A stretch of DNA of 64,000 bases from Panagrolaimus kolymaensis (taxonomy: Eukaryota; Nematoda; Chromadorea; Rhabditida; Panagrolaimidae), in NCBI GenBank assembly GCA_028622995.1, contig JAJQJQ010000010.1, positions 3,038,001 through 3,102,000 on the forward strand, written 5' to 3'. Below, piece after piece: positions 1 to 10,364 of this stretch. Positions within the stretch are counted from its first letter, which is position 1. Each line of letters starts with the position of its first letter. A program made the translations under genes and the position numbers. Below the pieces are notes generated by a model that did not search any database, was not told the origin of the DNA, and saw nothing but the letters and a program-made list of their open reading frames with translations.

Positions 1-1517
1 AGGTTTAACTCGATTGGTAATTAAAACCATTGCACCCGCAATTGATTATGGAAGTGTTGCAATTACGGTAAACGTTTTTTTTAAGAAAGAAGATTTTAAA
101 AAATTGTTTTAGGTTAGCGACGAACGAGTGTCTCCAACTCAATTATTCGTACGTCCCATTGCAAATGTTCATTTAAATCTTGTGCCTCAAAAGAATGTTC
201 CCTTCCAGTATGAACTTGTTACAAGCGTTCAATCGTATTTTACTCATCCGTATCAAGTAAATTTTTGTTGTTGTTTAAATTCAATTAGTAGAGACAATTT
301 AATTTTTTCCTTTTAGCATGGAAGTTTAGAAATTTATATTTTTTATACTGATGGTCATCGTGAGCTATTATCTGACGTGGATTCCAAAGAATTTTCATTG
401 AGTGTATTTTCTAATGATGAACAAACTTTGCGTGTTACTCAACAACCTCGACCACCTATTGTTGAAATAACAAGTTTGAGCGACGTTAATATTGGCATTG
501 TTTCTGTTGAATTACATAGTTCAACATATTGCGTTGAAGCTGAAGCTCCTCCAATTGTTTCTGGGCAAACCATAGTTCAAACTTATTTTGATGGTGAAAA
601 TTTAGAAGAAACAAGACGTAGAATTACTAAAGCTGATTCATTAATTGGTAATTGATTTTTATTTTTACATTTTTTTTATCAAAGAATGTATTTATTACAG
701 TAGGAAACAACACCCATTCCCAAAATGAAAGCAATGGCTCAATTAATTTGCAACCCATAGTCGTTATTCTTTTAGCATTAATATTTATTGTTGGGTTATT
801 TCATTTGATTACTGGAACCAATAGAAGCTTTCAAAATGGATATGAAAAGCTTGTAGTTCCATTATTAGCTAAATTTAGTTCAAGTCATTTTATTAGCGGC
901 GAAGATAAAGGCACAGATGATGTTCAAGGATGGATTTGGATGCCCAAAGAACAATTAATAGATAATCGAAGCATAGCCAGTCGATATTCCCAACGTTCAA
1001 CTTTGGAAATGTCGGAAAAATCTCTTTCACCTGGGTCATCTTCAAATGATGAAGCTACGAGAAAAAGTGTTTCAATTTCTTATCGAGGTTCGGAAGTTAG
1101 TGTATTTATGGCTCCACAACCATCTATAGCGGTATTTTTTAACATCTATTGTAACTCATAAAGCTAAAGAAAAAATTTAAGGTCCATGAAAATGGTTTAA
1201 TGAGTTCTTCTCTTCAAGTGGTGGAACCTTTTCATGTGGAACACCAACACCAAAAAAGTCATCAACAGCAACAACAACGTTACAGTTCCTCAAGTCTACT
1301 TCGCCCCACTCGTCCTGAAAGGCGAGTAAGCGACAACACATATTTTCGTTCACCAAATTATTATAGTGAAGCTTATTATCAAAGCATAGGACATTCACGT
1401 CAAAATCATCATTCATATGATCGAAATGTTCGAGTTGTTACCGTTAATAATGGAATTAAAAGTCCTCGAATTACATGTCCACCTGAATATTCAGGTATAC
1501 GAGAAAGTATAGCTTAA
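1..1517 (+). CDS. tmem-132: TMEM132-family membrane protein, 3' part (5' end outside window)
   Basis: Exons read as 1-67, 113-256, 317-647, 701-1131 and 1182-1517; every junction keeps frame and the 5' part lies before the window. The visible protein is the last, Ig-like extracellular part, then one membrane helix (PIVVILLALIFIVGLFHLI, about 770-830) and a Ser/His/Gln-rich cytoplasmic tail. The segment VSDERVSPTQL followed by a 'V.VELHSS..' strand, and a GWIWMP motif just inside the membrane, match my memory of TMEM132 proteins, whose tail carries a conserved HDWVWLG motif. In animals these are type I neural adhesion proteins linked to the actin/WAVE machinery. AATAAA lies at 1585-1590. The alternative, another Ig-type receptor, is less likely because of the W-x-W motif. 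The family is inferred from motifs, not from a search. Confidence 0.72.
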
Positions 1518-1584
1518 AAAAGAAAAACGGGTTTTAATTTTTGTATGTTTAAATATAAAAAATAGTTGCATAATTTATTAGACA

Positions 1585-1590
1585 AATAAA
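1585..1590 (+). terminator. Poly(A) signal AATAAA for the TMEM132-type gene
   Basis: AATAAA lies 68 bases after the stop codon. The convergent thioredoxin-fold gene ends at 1627, so the two 3' ends are only about 110 bases apart. Confidence 0.55.
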
Positions 1591-1626
1591 ACGATTTTTA
1601 TAAACTTTGTTTAAAATTTAAAGTCT

Positions 1627-3924
1627 CTATAATTCATCTTTTGCTTGAGGGTTTAAATGCGCCATCATGGGACATCCACTTGCAGCCACACTTGGCGTAT
1701 CTCCACTGAACGCATTAATACCATGATGATGATATGCATGATTTTGAGGCACTTTAGCGAGCAATGGTTCAGGCAAAAGTTCAACTTCTTGGAAACCAAA
1801 AATAGAATTGATATGTTCAAGTTGAATATATTTAAGAGGATGAGGCTTTTTATGTCCAATTTCAACCACAAAAGCATTTTCAATGCTTTCAAACCCATTA
1901 TCTAACATATTTTGTGTTATTTTTTCAACATTTTTTAAACATCTCGCTTGTTTGGAAGTAAAAAGACATAAAAGTGGAACGGCGCCTAAACTCATTTCCA
2001 TGGCATTGAAAAATTTGTCTAGCTTCACTGTGGCGGCTCTAAAAAAACAGATTCATTCTTTCAAAGAATGAAAGTCAAAAAATAGAAACTTGCCTATCAA
2101 TGTGAGCAAAATTAAAATGAATTGAATTTTCTTTTTTAGCTGCTAAATCAAATAATTCCGTTTTTCGATCTCTATCTTCATTATGAATGAGTAAAAGTAA
2201 ATCTTTTGGACTATAATAAATTATATCACTTGTAAAACCATTTCCCATATTTAATACAGTTGGATTAGATCCTTGAGTGACATGTTTGATAAGAGATGGA
2301 ACATCAAATTTTCCATTATAATCCAATCGACGCATTTTTTCAAATGGTCGGAAAGTTGTAAGCGAAGAAGGAGAATCTTTTTTGATTGAATAAACAAAAT
2401 GATAGCGACCATAAAGGATTGTTGCAATTTTATTAAAATTTTTAAATTCGTTACTATCATCACTTTGGAAAATTCCAATGGTAACAGCAGGTCGTTGGCT
2501 CATATCAAGGAAAGGGTCTAAAATGCCTTTTCTTACAGTTTTTAACTTTTTTTCGTCGTCAATTTTTAATAAAGGTCCGGCAACAACCCTGAAAAAAAAA
2601 ACTGATTTTAGAAATATTTAAAAAAAAAAGTAGCAGCTCACATTCGAATCCATTCAACATAAAAATCTGCATCTCTCATATTAAATTGCGCAGTTAATTT
2701 TTGTCCATTTTTATATGCAAATATTGTATGTTTATCATGATGAGAAATGCCAAAAGCTCTACAGACATCTCCTTCATCGTGACAAGCTACACTTCCCAAT
2801 AAAACATCCTTATTTTCAGATAACTTTTCAGCAGCTTGTTTCCATAAATTTAGCGAATGAAGCGAAGGTGAATTAACTCGAGTCCAAAAAAGAACAAAAA
2901 TATATTTATCTTCATTTTCGAGGGCATTGTTTAATTCATCACCGGAAAATACTTTTAATGCATCATTTTCTCCGATTTTGGCTTCTTCCAAACTTCGTAA
3001 TTCTAATATTTGTTCATTAACCAAATTAAGTTCCGTTGGAGATCTAGTGAAAATTGCTGATGGCGAAGCTTTTGCAGATTGAGCTTGATTTTCTCGAGCA
3101 AATTTAGCCAAATGTTTCGGTGTTAATTCTCTTACAAAACCAACTTCATGCTCACATTTTTCTGATGCATATGGCATTAACGAATGATGACTATGACGTG
3201 AAAGGGCACTAAAAAATGAGTCAATAAAATAATGGAATTGCTTTCAAAAAAAACATACTCAAGAATTGCAAGCTCAATTTTTTCTGGATTTGTATTATGT
3301 TGTCGATCAAGGCTATACACAGCAGCGCCATTCGAGCTAAAAAAAAGCGTACTTTCAAAGAGAAATAAGCTTTTAGCAAGTAAACATACGGATCTTCAAC
3401 GATCAAAAAATGATATGCATCTTTCAATGGATATTCTTTGCAAGTAGAAAAACCGCCATCTTCGCAATCAACCTAAACCCTACAATTTTATCAAAGCTTC
3501 CAAATAATAAAAAGCGCTTACATTTTCATTATCAATGGTTATCTTTGCTTGAACATTTAATTTTTGTCTCAAAGTGTTAATTAAATCAATAACAATTTGA
3601 GTAAATTTAATATCATCATCTAAAAAATGAAATTTTATGATGGCTCAATAAAGTTAATAAGCTTAAGCCTGCTTGCCTGATTTGTCTCGATGAATAAAAG
3701 TGGTTTGAATAAAATGAGCTTCGGGTTCCAAACCAGGTGGACTCACATCCTCATCTTCGGGTTCTATTATCACTTGATGTTGTTGTTGATTTGAATGTTT
3801 ATGTGGACATTGACAACTTAAAACCAATCATCTAAATCAATTTATTTTTAAGAAATAAACAAACTTACTAAACAATCAAAAATCCATAAAAAATTAAAAA
3901 TAATCTAAAACGATCGAACAGCAT
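1627..3924 (-). CDS. ER-luminal thioredoxin-fold protein with KDEL tail (TXNDC16/ERp90-like)
   Basis: Eight exons: 3924-3869, 3816-3677, 3619-3522, 3472-3390, 3336-3259, 3208-2642, 2588-2094 and 2038-1627. They sum to 1929 nt, giving 642 aa. The start at 3924 gives a clean signal peptide (MLFDRFRLFLIFYGFLIVYC); an in-frame ATG at 4089 would only add a tail before it. The protein ends in KDEL, the ER-retrieval signal. A central thioredoxin-like fold (strand 'KYIFVLFW' followed by helix 'LNLWKQAAEKLS', then 'GSVACHDEGDVCRAFGI') has no CxxC: the active-site stretch reads TRVNSPSLHS. It is therefore probably a non-catalytic chaperone or scaffold of the PDI family. Length and tandem folds suggest TXNDC16/ERp90, but that name is a guess. 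Two introns (3676-3620 and 2093-2039) use GC donors. Confidence 0.75.
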
Positions 3925-4609
3925 CGAAGTTTTTAAATATGAACCAAAAAAACGTCGATGTCGTTTAAACAAAACAGAAAAACTTTTGTGACTAGTGTCA
4001 AAGAAAGAAAGAAAAAAAGAAGGAAAGAAAGAAAGCCAAAGGAAAAAGATGGAAACGTTCGATTGCAAAATGGCGACTGCAGCAACCATTCATGACGACC
4101 TTCAACTTAACCTTCCACCTTAAAAAGAATACAATAGCATTAAATCTGACCAATTTCTTCTGAAAGACTCTTTTTATAATTTTTAAAAGCTTTAATGAAA
4201 TTAAATTAAAAAAAGGAAATTAAAAAGAGCGAATAACAGAATCTTTAAAGAACTTTTTTAATTCTGTGCAATTTACACCCACCATTTTTTATAAAGATTT
4301 CCTCAATCTTTCAAAGTGACATCAATCTTTTTTTTTTATTTAGAGAAAGTTTAACTTTTTTTTGCTTGCTTCTTTTTAAACTCAAAAAATGGAACAATTA
4401 TCTCCCACTATTTAATTCACAGCGACAAATAAAAAACTTAACTTAACTTTGCTGAGAAACATCTTCTTGCTTTGGTCTTTTAAAGCATTATTTCAGTATT
4501 CAGAAAAGATTGAATTCCATTGCATTTCTTGCTTTTGCTTTTTGTATGTTGTTTTTTATTTTCTATTGATTTTAAAACTTTTCTCATTTTGCAACAACAA
4601 CTTAAACAA
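3925..4609. other. Divergent promoter region, no gene seen
   Basis: This stretch lies between the start of the KDEL gene (-) and the insulin gene (+). It carries a GA-rich track at about 4000-4040 and poly-T runs. Reading frames inside are short and low in complexity. Confidence 0.5.
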
Positions 4610-5046
4610 ATGCCGCCGATGACATTATGGTCAACTACAGTATTATTAATTTTTATAACAATTTTTATAAATATTAAAGCTTTACCATTTTCAATGAAAA
4701 ATTTAGAAATGTCTTCCATTATTGGAATGTTTAAACCTTCTCCTGAACCAGAACCCAAATTTGGGACATTGAAGCTTTGTCCTCCAGGTAATATTTCCCC
4801 AACTTAATTTTTTTTTATGAGTTGTTCAACTTTTTTTATTTAGGTGGCCGTTCCTTTTTTGAAGCCTTTCAACTTGCTTGCCCAATGCGGCGAAAGAAAA
4901 GATCACCGCTATTTTTCGAAATGGAACCAAGAGATCCAAATTATCGCCCAGCCAAAATTGAAGAAATAATGAAAATTTGTTGCGTTCGTGGTTGTGAATT
5001 TACTGATTTCTTTCCACATTGTGGCCCTTTTGCGGCTTGGAAATAG
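4610..5046 (+). CDS. ins-18: Insulin-like peptide precursor (INS-18-like)
   Basis: Exons 4610-4787 and 4844-5046 make 126 aa. The N-terminus (MTLWSTTVLLIFITIFINI) is a signal peptide. The B-chain runs from KLCPPGG to LACPM, followed by a basic RRKKR cleavage site, a roughly 20-residue C-peptide, and an A-chain with the classic insulin pattern CC-x3-C-x8-C (CCVRGCEFTDFFPHC). All six canonical cysteines are present. The B-chain cysteines are 14 residues apart rather than the 11 of vertebrate insulin because of a PPG insert. This CPPGG...CPM plus GCEFTD arrangement is what I recall for C. elegans INS-17/INS-18, ligands of the DAF-2 receptor; the exact orthologue is not proven. A longer open frame before 4610 has no ATG and is probably 5' UTR. 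The intron splits the B chain after CPP. Confidence 0.88.
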
Positions 5047-5685
5047 TAATAATTATAAATTATGTATTTTAAAAATTGTTATAAAATATTTGATGGTCGG
5101 AATAAGAATTTTGTTAATAGTTTTACTGTATGTTAAACACATAAAAGCATAGAGTTGCGAAGATAGAAGTTTGATTTTTTTTACCAGGAAATTGTCATTT
5201 CGAAGAATCATGATTGTTTTAAATCCGTTTATAATACACTGTAATTCTTAGTTATGGTGTTTTTAAGTTCACAAAAACTACCTTTTAATATAGGCTTTTT
5301 ATTAATGGGAAATCACATTACTTATACCAAAAAAATGGTAAGAGAAAGGAAGATTTTTTAAGAGCTCCAAGGAATGCAAAAGGATTATTGTTTGCAGATC
5401 TACCTGATATGATGCAACTATAAATATCAATTTAGTAAATGGTTGAATGGAATAAAAGCGCAAATAAAAAGATATCAGCAAAAAAAATGAATGACGCGTT
5501 AAATTGGTTGTTGATTGAAAAATTCAAAGCTTCTGTATTATCAATATTTATAACATTATGCCAAAATGGATGTGAATTTTGGCAAATAAAAAAATTAAGC
5601 TTAAAACTTTTTTTTTCAAAAGCTTCAAACCACAAAGCATTATTTTTATAAGCTTTTTAAAAGTAAAACAAACTACACAAAGAAA
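5047..5685. other. Intergenic, no gene supported
   Basis: 3' UTR of the insulin gene and upstream DNA of the next gene. A 70-codon frame at 5439-5651 is Lys/Phe-rich, has no splice partner and no recognisable domain, and is not called. Confidence 0.5.
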
Positions 5686-6644
5686 ATGATTGGAAGTAAT
5701 GAATGGTGGTTATCAAATGGAGCAGCTAATAAGAAGGATGGCGTTCAATTTAAAGGAAGTGGTCGTAATGGTGATGCAATTTTATCACCAATCAACAATA
5801 ATCTTGATGATTTTTCAAAGAAAGCAGGATCTGATGGAGCCAAAGAAGGAAAGGATATTGCTAAACATAAACCATCAATCTATCCACCACCTGTTCAAAA
5901 ATTGGTAACTTTTTTCCTCATTGTGTTTTGTTTCTTTTTGTTTATGATTTCTTTTATAGCCATTAAAATCATGCTTGAAAAAAGGTATCCGTGTTAGACC
6001 AACCAGTAGTAATGTCGACTTTAATTTCCGTATTTCTTCTGAAGAAGAAGATGAGTATGAGTCGAGCGATTCTGCTGCAGATTTACCTACTAAATATCTG
6101 TACAAAGTCAATGGTGAATCTTATGGTGATTATAGAAGATTGTTTTCCATGAAACCTGAAGAAATAAAGGTCTGTTTTTTTTTTCAAGCACTGTATTTGT
6201 TTTTGTTTCTTAACTTGGTATTATTCAAACGTTATCTTTAGGCTTTCGAATATCGCAAAAGTAAATTGGGTCCATTTTTTCCTCCAAAGCGTCCTGATGA
6301 AAAGTCTGCTGCAAAACGCGATGTACTCATTAATAAACAACTTGAGGAATGGAGAAAAATGGAATGGAATAATTCTTATACAGCTAGTAAAACTTTCAGA
6401 TTCCTGTCTACTGTAAGACGAAAGATTAATACTGATGCAATTATTCGAAAATACAATCAACCAGCGCCTGAGCAATTTTCTGCTGAAATTCTTCCTGTAA
6501 GAATATTTTTAACCTTTTCACTTTTATGATCATCTTTTTTAGACTCCTACTGAACGACGTTGCTCTACTGATAAAGATACACCACGAAGAAGTTATCCAA
6601 ATGTTTTTGGTCTTCCGAAGCGACCTCGCATGAACGATTATTGA
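5686..6644 (+). CDS. Unrecognised basic/acidic protein, probably nuclear
   Basis: Exons 5686-5904, 5960-6169, 6242-6496 and 6543-6644 sum to 786 nt (261 aa), with all junctions in frame and GT/TTTAG borders. I do not recognise the family. The N-terminal 75 residues are Gly/Asn/Lys-rich and flexible. An acidic patch (SSEEEDEYESSDSAAD) follows, then a charged, probably helical middle (KSAAKRDVLINKQLEEWRKM) and a basic end (PKRPRM) that would serve as a nuclear localisation signal. There is no signal peptide or membrane helix. ATG 5686 sits after a purine-rich leader. AATAAA is at 6768-6773. It may be nematode-restricted. Confidence 0.7.
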
Positions 6645-6767
6645 TCAAAACAAGATTATTTGTATGGCTAATTGTTTCAACTTTATTATTATTACCTTAT
6701 TGTTGTTTTTTCTGATTGTAATTATGTATGTGTTTTATTTTTTTGCGATTGTTTGCTTACTGTTATA

Positions 6768-6773
6768 AATAAA
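6768..6773 (+). terminator. Poly(A) signal AATAAA
   Basis: AATAAA lies 124 bases after the stop of the unrecognised nuclear-type gene, within 'tataaataaagttg'. Confidence 0.5.
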
Positions 6774-7736
6774 GTTGTTATTGCAAGTATCGGAATTGTA
6801 CAGAGAAAGTGTTAAAGCTTTAGAACAAGCTAGATACTGAATTAGTTGTTAGGTTTTATCATGTTTAATGATATAGCAATCTGTAATATAGAAAGTTAAA
6901 ATAAATGTTACTGTAAGAGTGCTACTATACTTAAAGCTTTTATCACAAAACTTTCAAATTTATCTCAAAATTTTACTGTTGGTTTATTTTGCATTATTCC
7001 AAGAGAATTAAAGTTACCATTGAAAAATGGTCGTAAGATTAAATGAGAAATAAACAAATGAATAACTTTCAGCCATAATTTATATCTAGAAAGAAAACAA
7101 AAAGTTTTTAAAAAAGCAATCCATGCCTTTAAGTCTATCGACCTTTTAGCAGATGATGACAAAAACAAAAAAAGGGTAAACTTATTTCTTCCATGAATTT
7201 TTTTTTGCTTTCATTTTTATTTTCTTCTTCCAATCATCCATTTTTTAAACCTTAATAATAATAAAAATAATGGACTTTCTTGGTTAGCAACCTTTTGAAA
7301 CGTATTATTTTTTTTATCCGATATGCAAATATCAAGCCGTCTAAAATCTTATAATCCGCATCCTATACCTTTTTATAAAACTTTTTTTCCATAAATGTTG
7401 AAACATATTTTCATGGCGGTTTTAACTTCCCTTTTAATTGTTTTCTGTTTCTATCAACATTGTCTAATGTATTATTTTATTTTTTCTAATATTTTATTTT
7501 TGTTTGTGCAGTCAAAGCGACTACCCTGCAAATCAATACTTTGAAAAAAAAGAAAAAAAAAAGAGTGCACGACGACTCTCAACAACGTTATTTTTTTTTC
7601 TTCCATCTTCTTTTGCTTACGCCGCTGTCTTTTTTTCTTTTTCTTCTCATAATTAAACACTTTGCGCAACGTGTTTTTATCACTCGATATATATTACTTT
7701 CAAATTTACATATCATATTTATCAATTATTTTTTTT

Positions 7737-7738
7737 AG
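7737..7738 (+). promoter_or_regulatory. Likely trans-splice acceptor (ttttttag) before the 4E-T start
   Basis: TTTTTTAG ends 12 bases before ATG 7751 with no upstream coding exon in frame. This is the usual position for spliced-leader addition in nematodes. An ordinary 5' UTR intron would look the same. Confidence 0.4.
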
Positions 7739-7750
7739 CTACTTTTCATT

Positions 7751-10364
7751 ATGGAAGTACCTTATCGTTCAAATGATGAAACAGCTAATGAGCCGTCAGA
7801 ATTCGGAAGTTCCGATCTTGCTTATAGCCGCGAAGAGATGTTAATCATTAAAGAAACGGCACTCGCTAGAGAAAGACCCTCTTTTCTTTCTATTGAATTT
7901 AATGAGTATGTTTAATTATTTTAATCTCATTATGGAGATAATGAATATAAAATTTTAGTGAAAAGGGTTTATTTGCTCCTGATAAATGGTTTGATCATAC
8001 TTTTGCCCAAGATACACATAAATCTGTTGCGGCTGGAAGAAAAAAGATTTTGAATAGAGGCGAAGAAGAATTAGGTTTATCTCCACAACGTCGACAATTT
8101 GCGGGTGGTTGCGTTCCTGGAAGCGCACAAAACAATAAAGGTATATATAAAAAAGTTCTATTCGACTTTCCCCAATACAGTGTTTACTTTTTTAGAACAA
8201 GGAAATTCCAAAGTATGGCGTAATGGAAAAGCTGGTAATACTCGAGATGATAATGTACGTCTCTGCCTTTGTTTCTTTTATTATCAAAATTTTTATTCTT
8301 TCAGAAAAATGAAAGCCAAAATAATCGATGGAAACAAAATAACAAGGATAACAATGACAAACAAAATCGTCATCGTCCCCATGTTTTTTCACATAATACC
8401 GATGAATTACCAGAATGGATGGAATCCAAAGTTTCGGTTAATGATGTTATTGAATTAAAGGGATTTGATGGATCTAATTCGGATACAAATAAATTAAAAG
8501 ATCCTCCTTTAACTATGCCCAAATTTGATGAAATGCAATTACTTAAAGAAATTCAACGCTCGGATTCTTCATCCAATGAAACTGGAGGAACTAGTGGAAG
8601 TCGATTTATAAGCTTTTTCAAACGTAACCAAGAAAATCAGCAACAACAACAACAGCAACCTTCACCTCCACAAAAACAAGAACCCATTTCTCATAAGTCA
8701 GAACAAAGTAATTTAATGAATAATCTATTTGGTGCAAATCAATCATGGCCTGAAATGCCTGCTACAGCTGGAATATTAGCAAGTGATATAGAAAGTCGAA
8801 TGAAAACTATGGATGTTAAAGACAGTGGACCCGAGTTGTTACCCGAACTTTCTGATGCTATACTTCATCCTCTTACAGTTCAAAACTCTCATAGACATGC
8901 TGCACCACCACCATCATTTGACTCTTCATGGGAAGACGACCTCATTAAATCATTGTTACCCAAGCACGATGTTTATATTGGAGGTGGAAGAAGTGAAAAT
9001 AACAAAGATGTTAAAATGCCTCATGAAGAATCTTCTCCTGTTCGAAATAATTTACCAGAGGATATAATAAATTCCCTTACTCGTGAAAACAATCATCACG
9101 CCTCTGATGCAATCATTCAACCACTCTGGGATAGAAACACATCTTCCGATTTTATGAGTAAGAAACTAACTAATATGGAAAATGATGATCGCTTGGATGA
9201 TATTATGGTTCATGGCCTTCAACGCACTCCAGATCTTTCTCATTTTGCAGCAGATTTTCCTAAACATGAAAGTACACAAAGTATTTCGCCTCCGCGACAA
9301 CCTCCTCCAGCTCATTTCTTTGCTGATTCAGCTGCTGCTTCTATTCCTCCTCAACCTTCTTCACGATCTCCTCCTTTACATCCACCTAATCCAATGTTAT
9401 CTGCATATGGACGAATGCCAAGCCCATTCCCCCAAAATATGCCACCCATGCCTAATAATGGTATGCCATCACATATGATGCCCTTTCCATTCCCATATCA
9501 TTTTCCATATCCTTCATCGATGATGAATCCTCAACATCGTAAGTCTAAAAAACATTTTCGCGGCTTTATTGAAATTATAAACTTTTAGCAATGGGTCCAA
9601 ATGGTATGTCGAATAATGTACCTCACCCACATCCTTCGACTTCCACATCTTCGTCGTCAGCTGCTACTCCAGGCCAAAATTTGCCGACATCAGTTTTGCT
9701 TCGAATGAAAAGTCAACAAAATGCTTCTCAACGTCAATCTCCTGATAGTAGAAGAAGGGAGAATGTAAGATTGAGTATTTTTACTTTACTTTTTAAAGCT
9801 TATAATTTTTAGAATGCCGCTTCCCCACAAATTTTAGAAGCTCCACATAGCAGTAATAATTATCGAGAAGGTTCAATATCAGGAGCTTCAGATAATGAAA
9901 GTAATTCAAATGGGCAATCAAATAACATGTTTCCAAGAAATAATTTTGATCCCAATAATTTTTATAATATGATGTTAATGCAATCAATGATGAATATGCC
10001 AATGCCTGGTATGGCAGGAATGCCACCACACTTCCCTCCAAATATGGCAGGATTTCCTGGTATGATGCCTCCTCCACCTCCTGGAATGCATCATCCACAA
10101 CAACGACCACCATATGGAGCACCTCTTCCACCACATTTTCCTCCACCTGGAATGTCGCCTTTTCCAACACATGAAAATAATGGAGGTTCACAATCAATTT
10201 CTCCAATGATGATGATGCCTGAAATAAACCCAACCGAGCAACATCGTCAACAACACCACCAACAACAACAAGATATTCCTGAATCAATTTTACGGAAATT
10301 ACCGACTTCTGCTAAACCTCTTACTGTAGCAGATTTGGAAAGAAATTTATTTTCTAAAAATTAA
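7751..10364 (+). CDS. ifet-1: eIF4E-transporter/4E-T homologue, IFET-1-like
   Basis: Exons 7751-7905, 7959-8140, 8196-8254, 8305-9538, 9589-9764 and 9813-10364 make 785 aa. Residues 25-32 (YSREEMLI) form the eIF4E-binding motif YxxxxL-phi, with Met in place of the usual Leu, followed by KETALARERPSFL, matching the start of metazoan 4E-T. A basic stretch (RKKILNRGEEELGLSPQRR) follows as in the family. The rest is low-complexity: Gln run at about 8640, His/Asp-rich middle, and a long Pro/Met-rich region (MPGMAGMPPHFPP). In animals 4E-T binds eIF4E and DDX6/CGH-1, represses mRNA translation and builds P bodies; in C. elegans IFET-1 acts in germline and oocyte granules. The short C-terminal element (ILRKLPTSAKPLTVADLERNLF) is more conserved-looking than its surroundings. 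Confidence 0.85.

Larger units (their letters stand above)
6645..7750. other. Intergenic/promoter DNA before the 4E-T gene
   Basis: A/T-rich with poly-T and poly-A runs, including an A-rich block at about 7542-7562. Frames at 6965-7168, 7472-7669 and 7541-7738 are Lys- or Phe-rich shadows of homopolymers. No RNA gene was recognised. Confidence 0.45.

Noticed and set aside
5439..5651. 70-codon frame between the insulin and nuclear-protein genes
   Set aside because: Low complexity, no family resemblance, both strands equally open.
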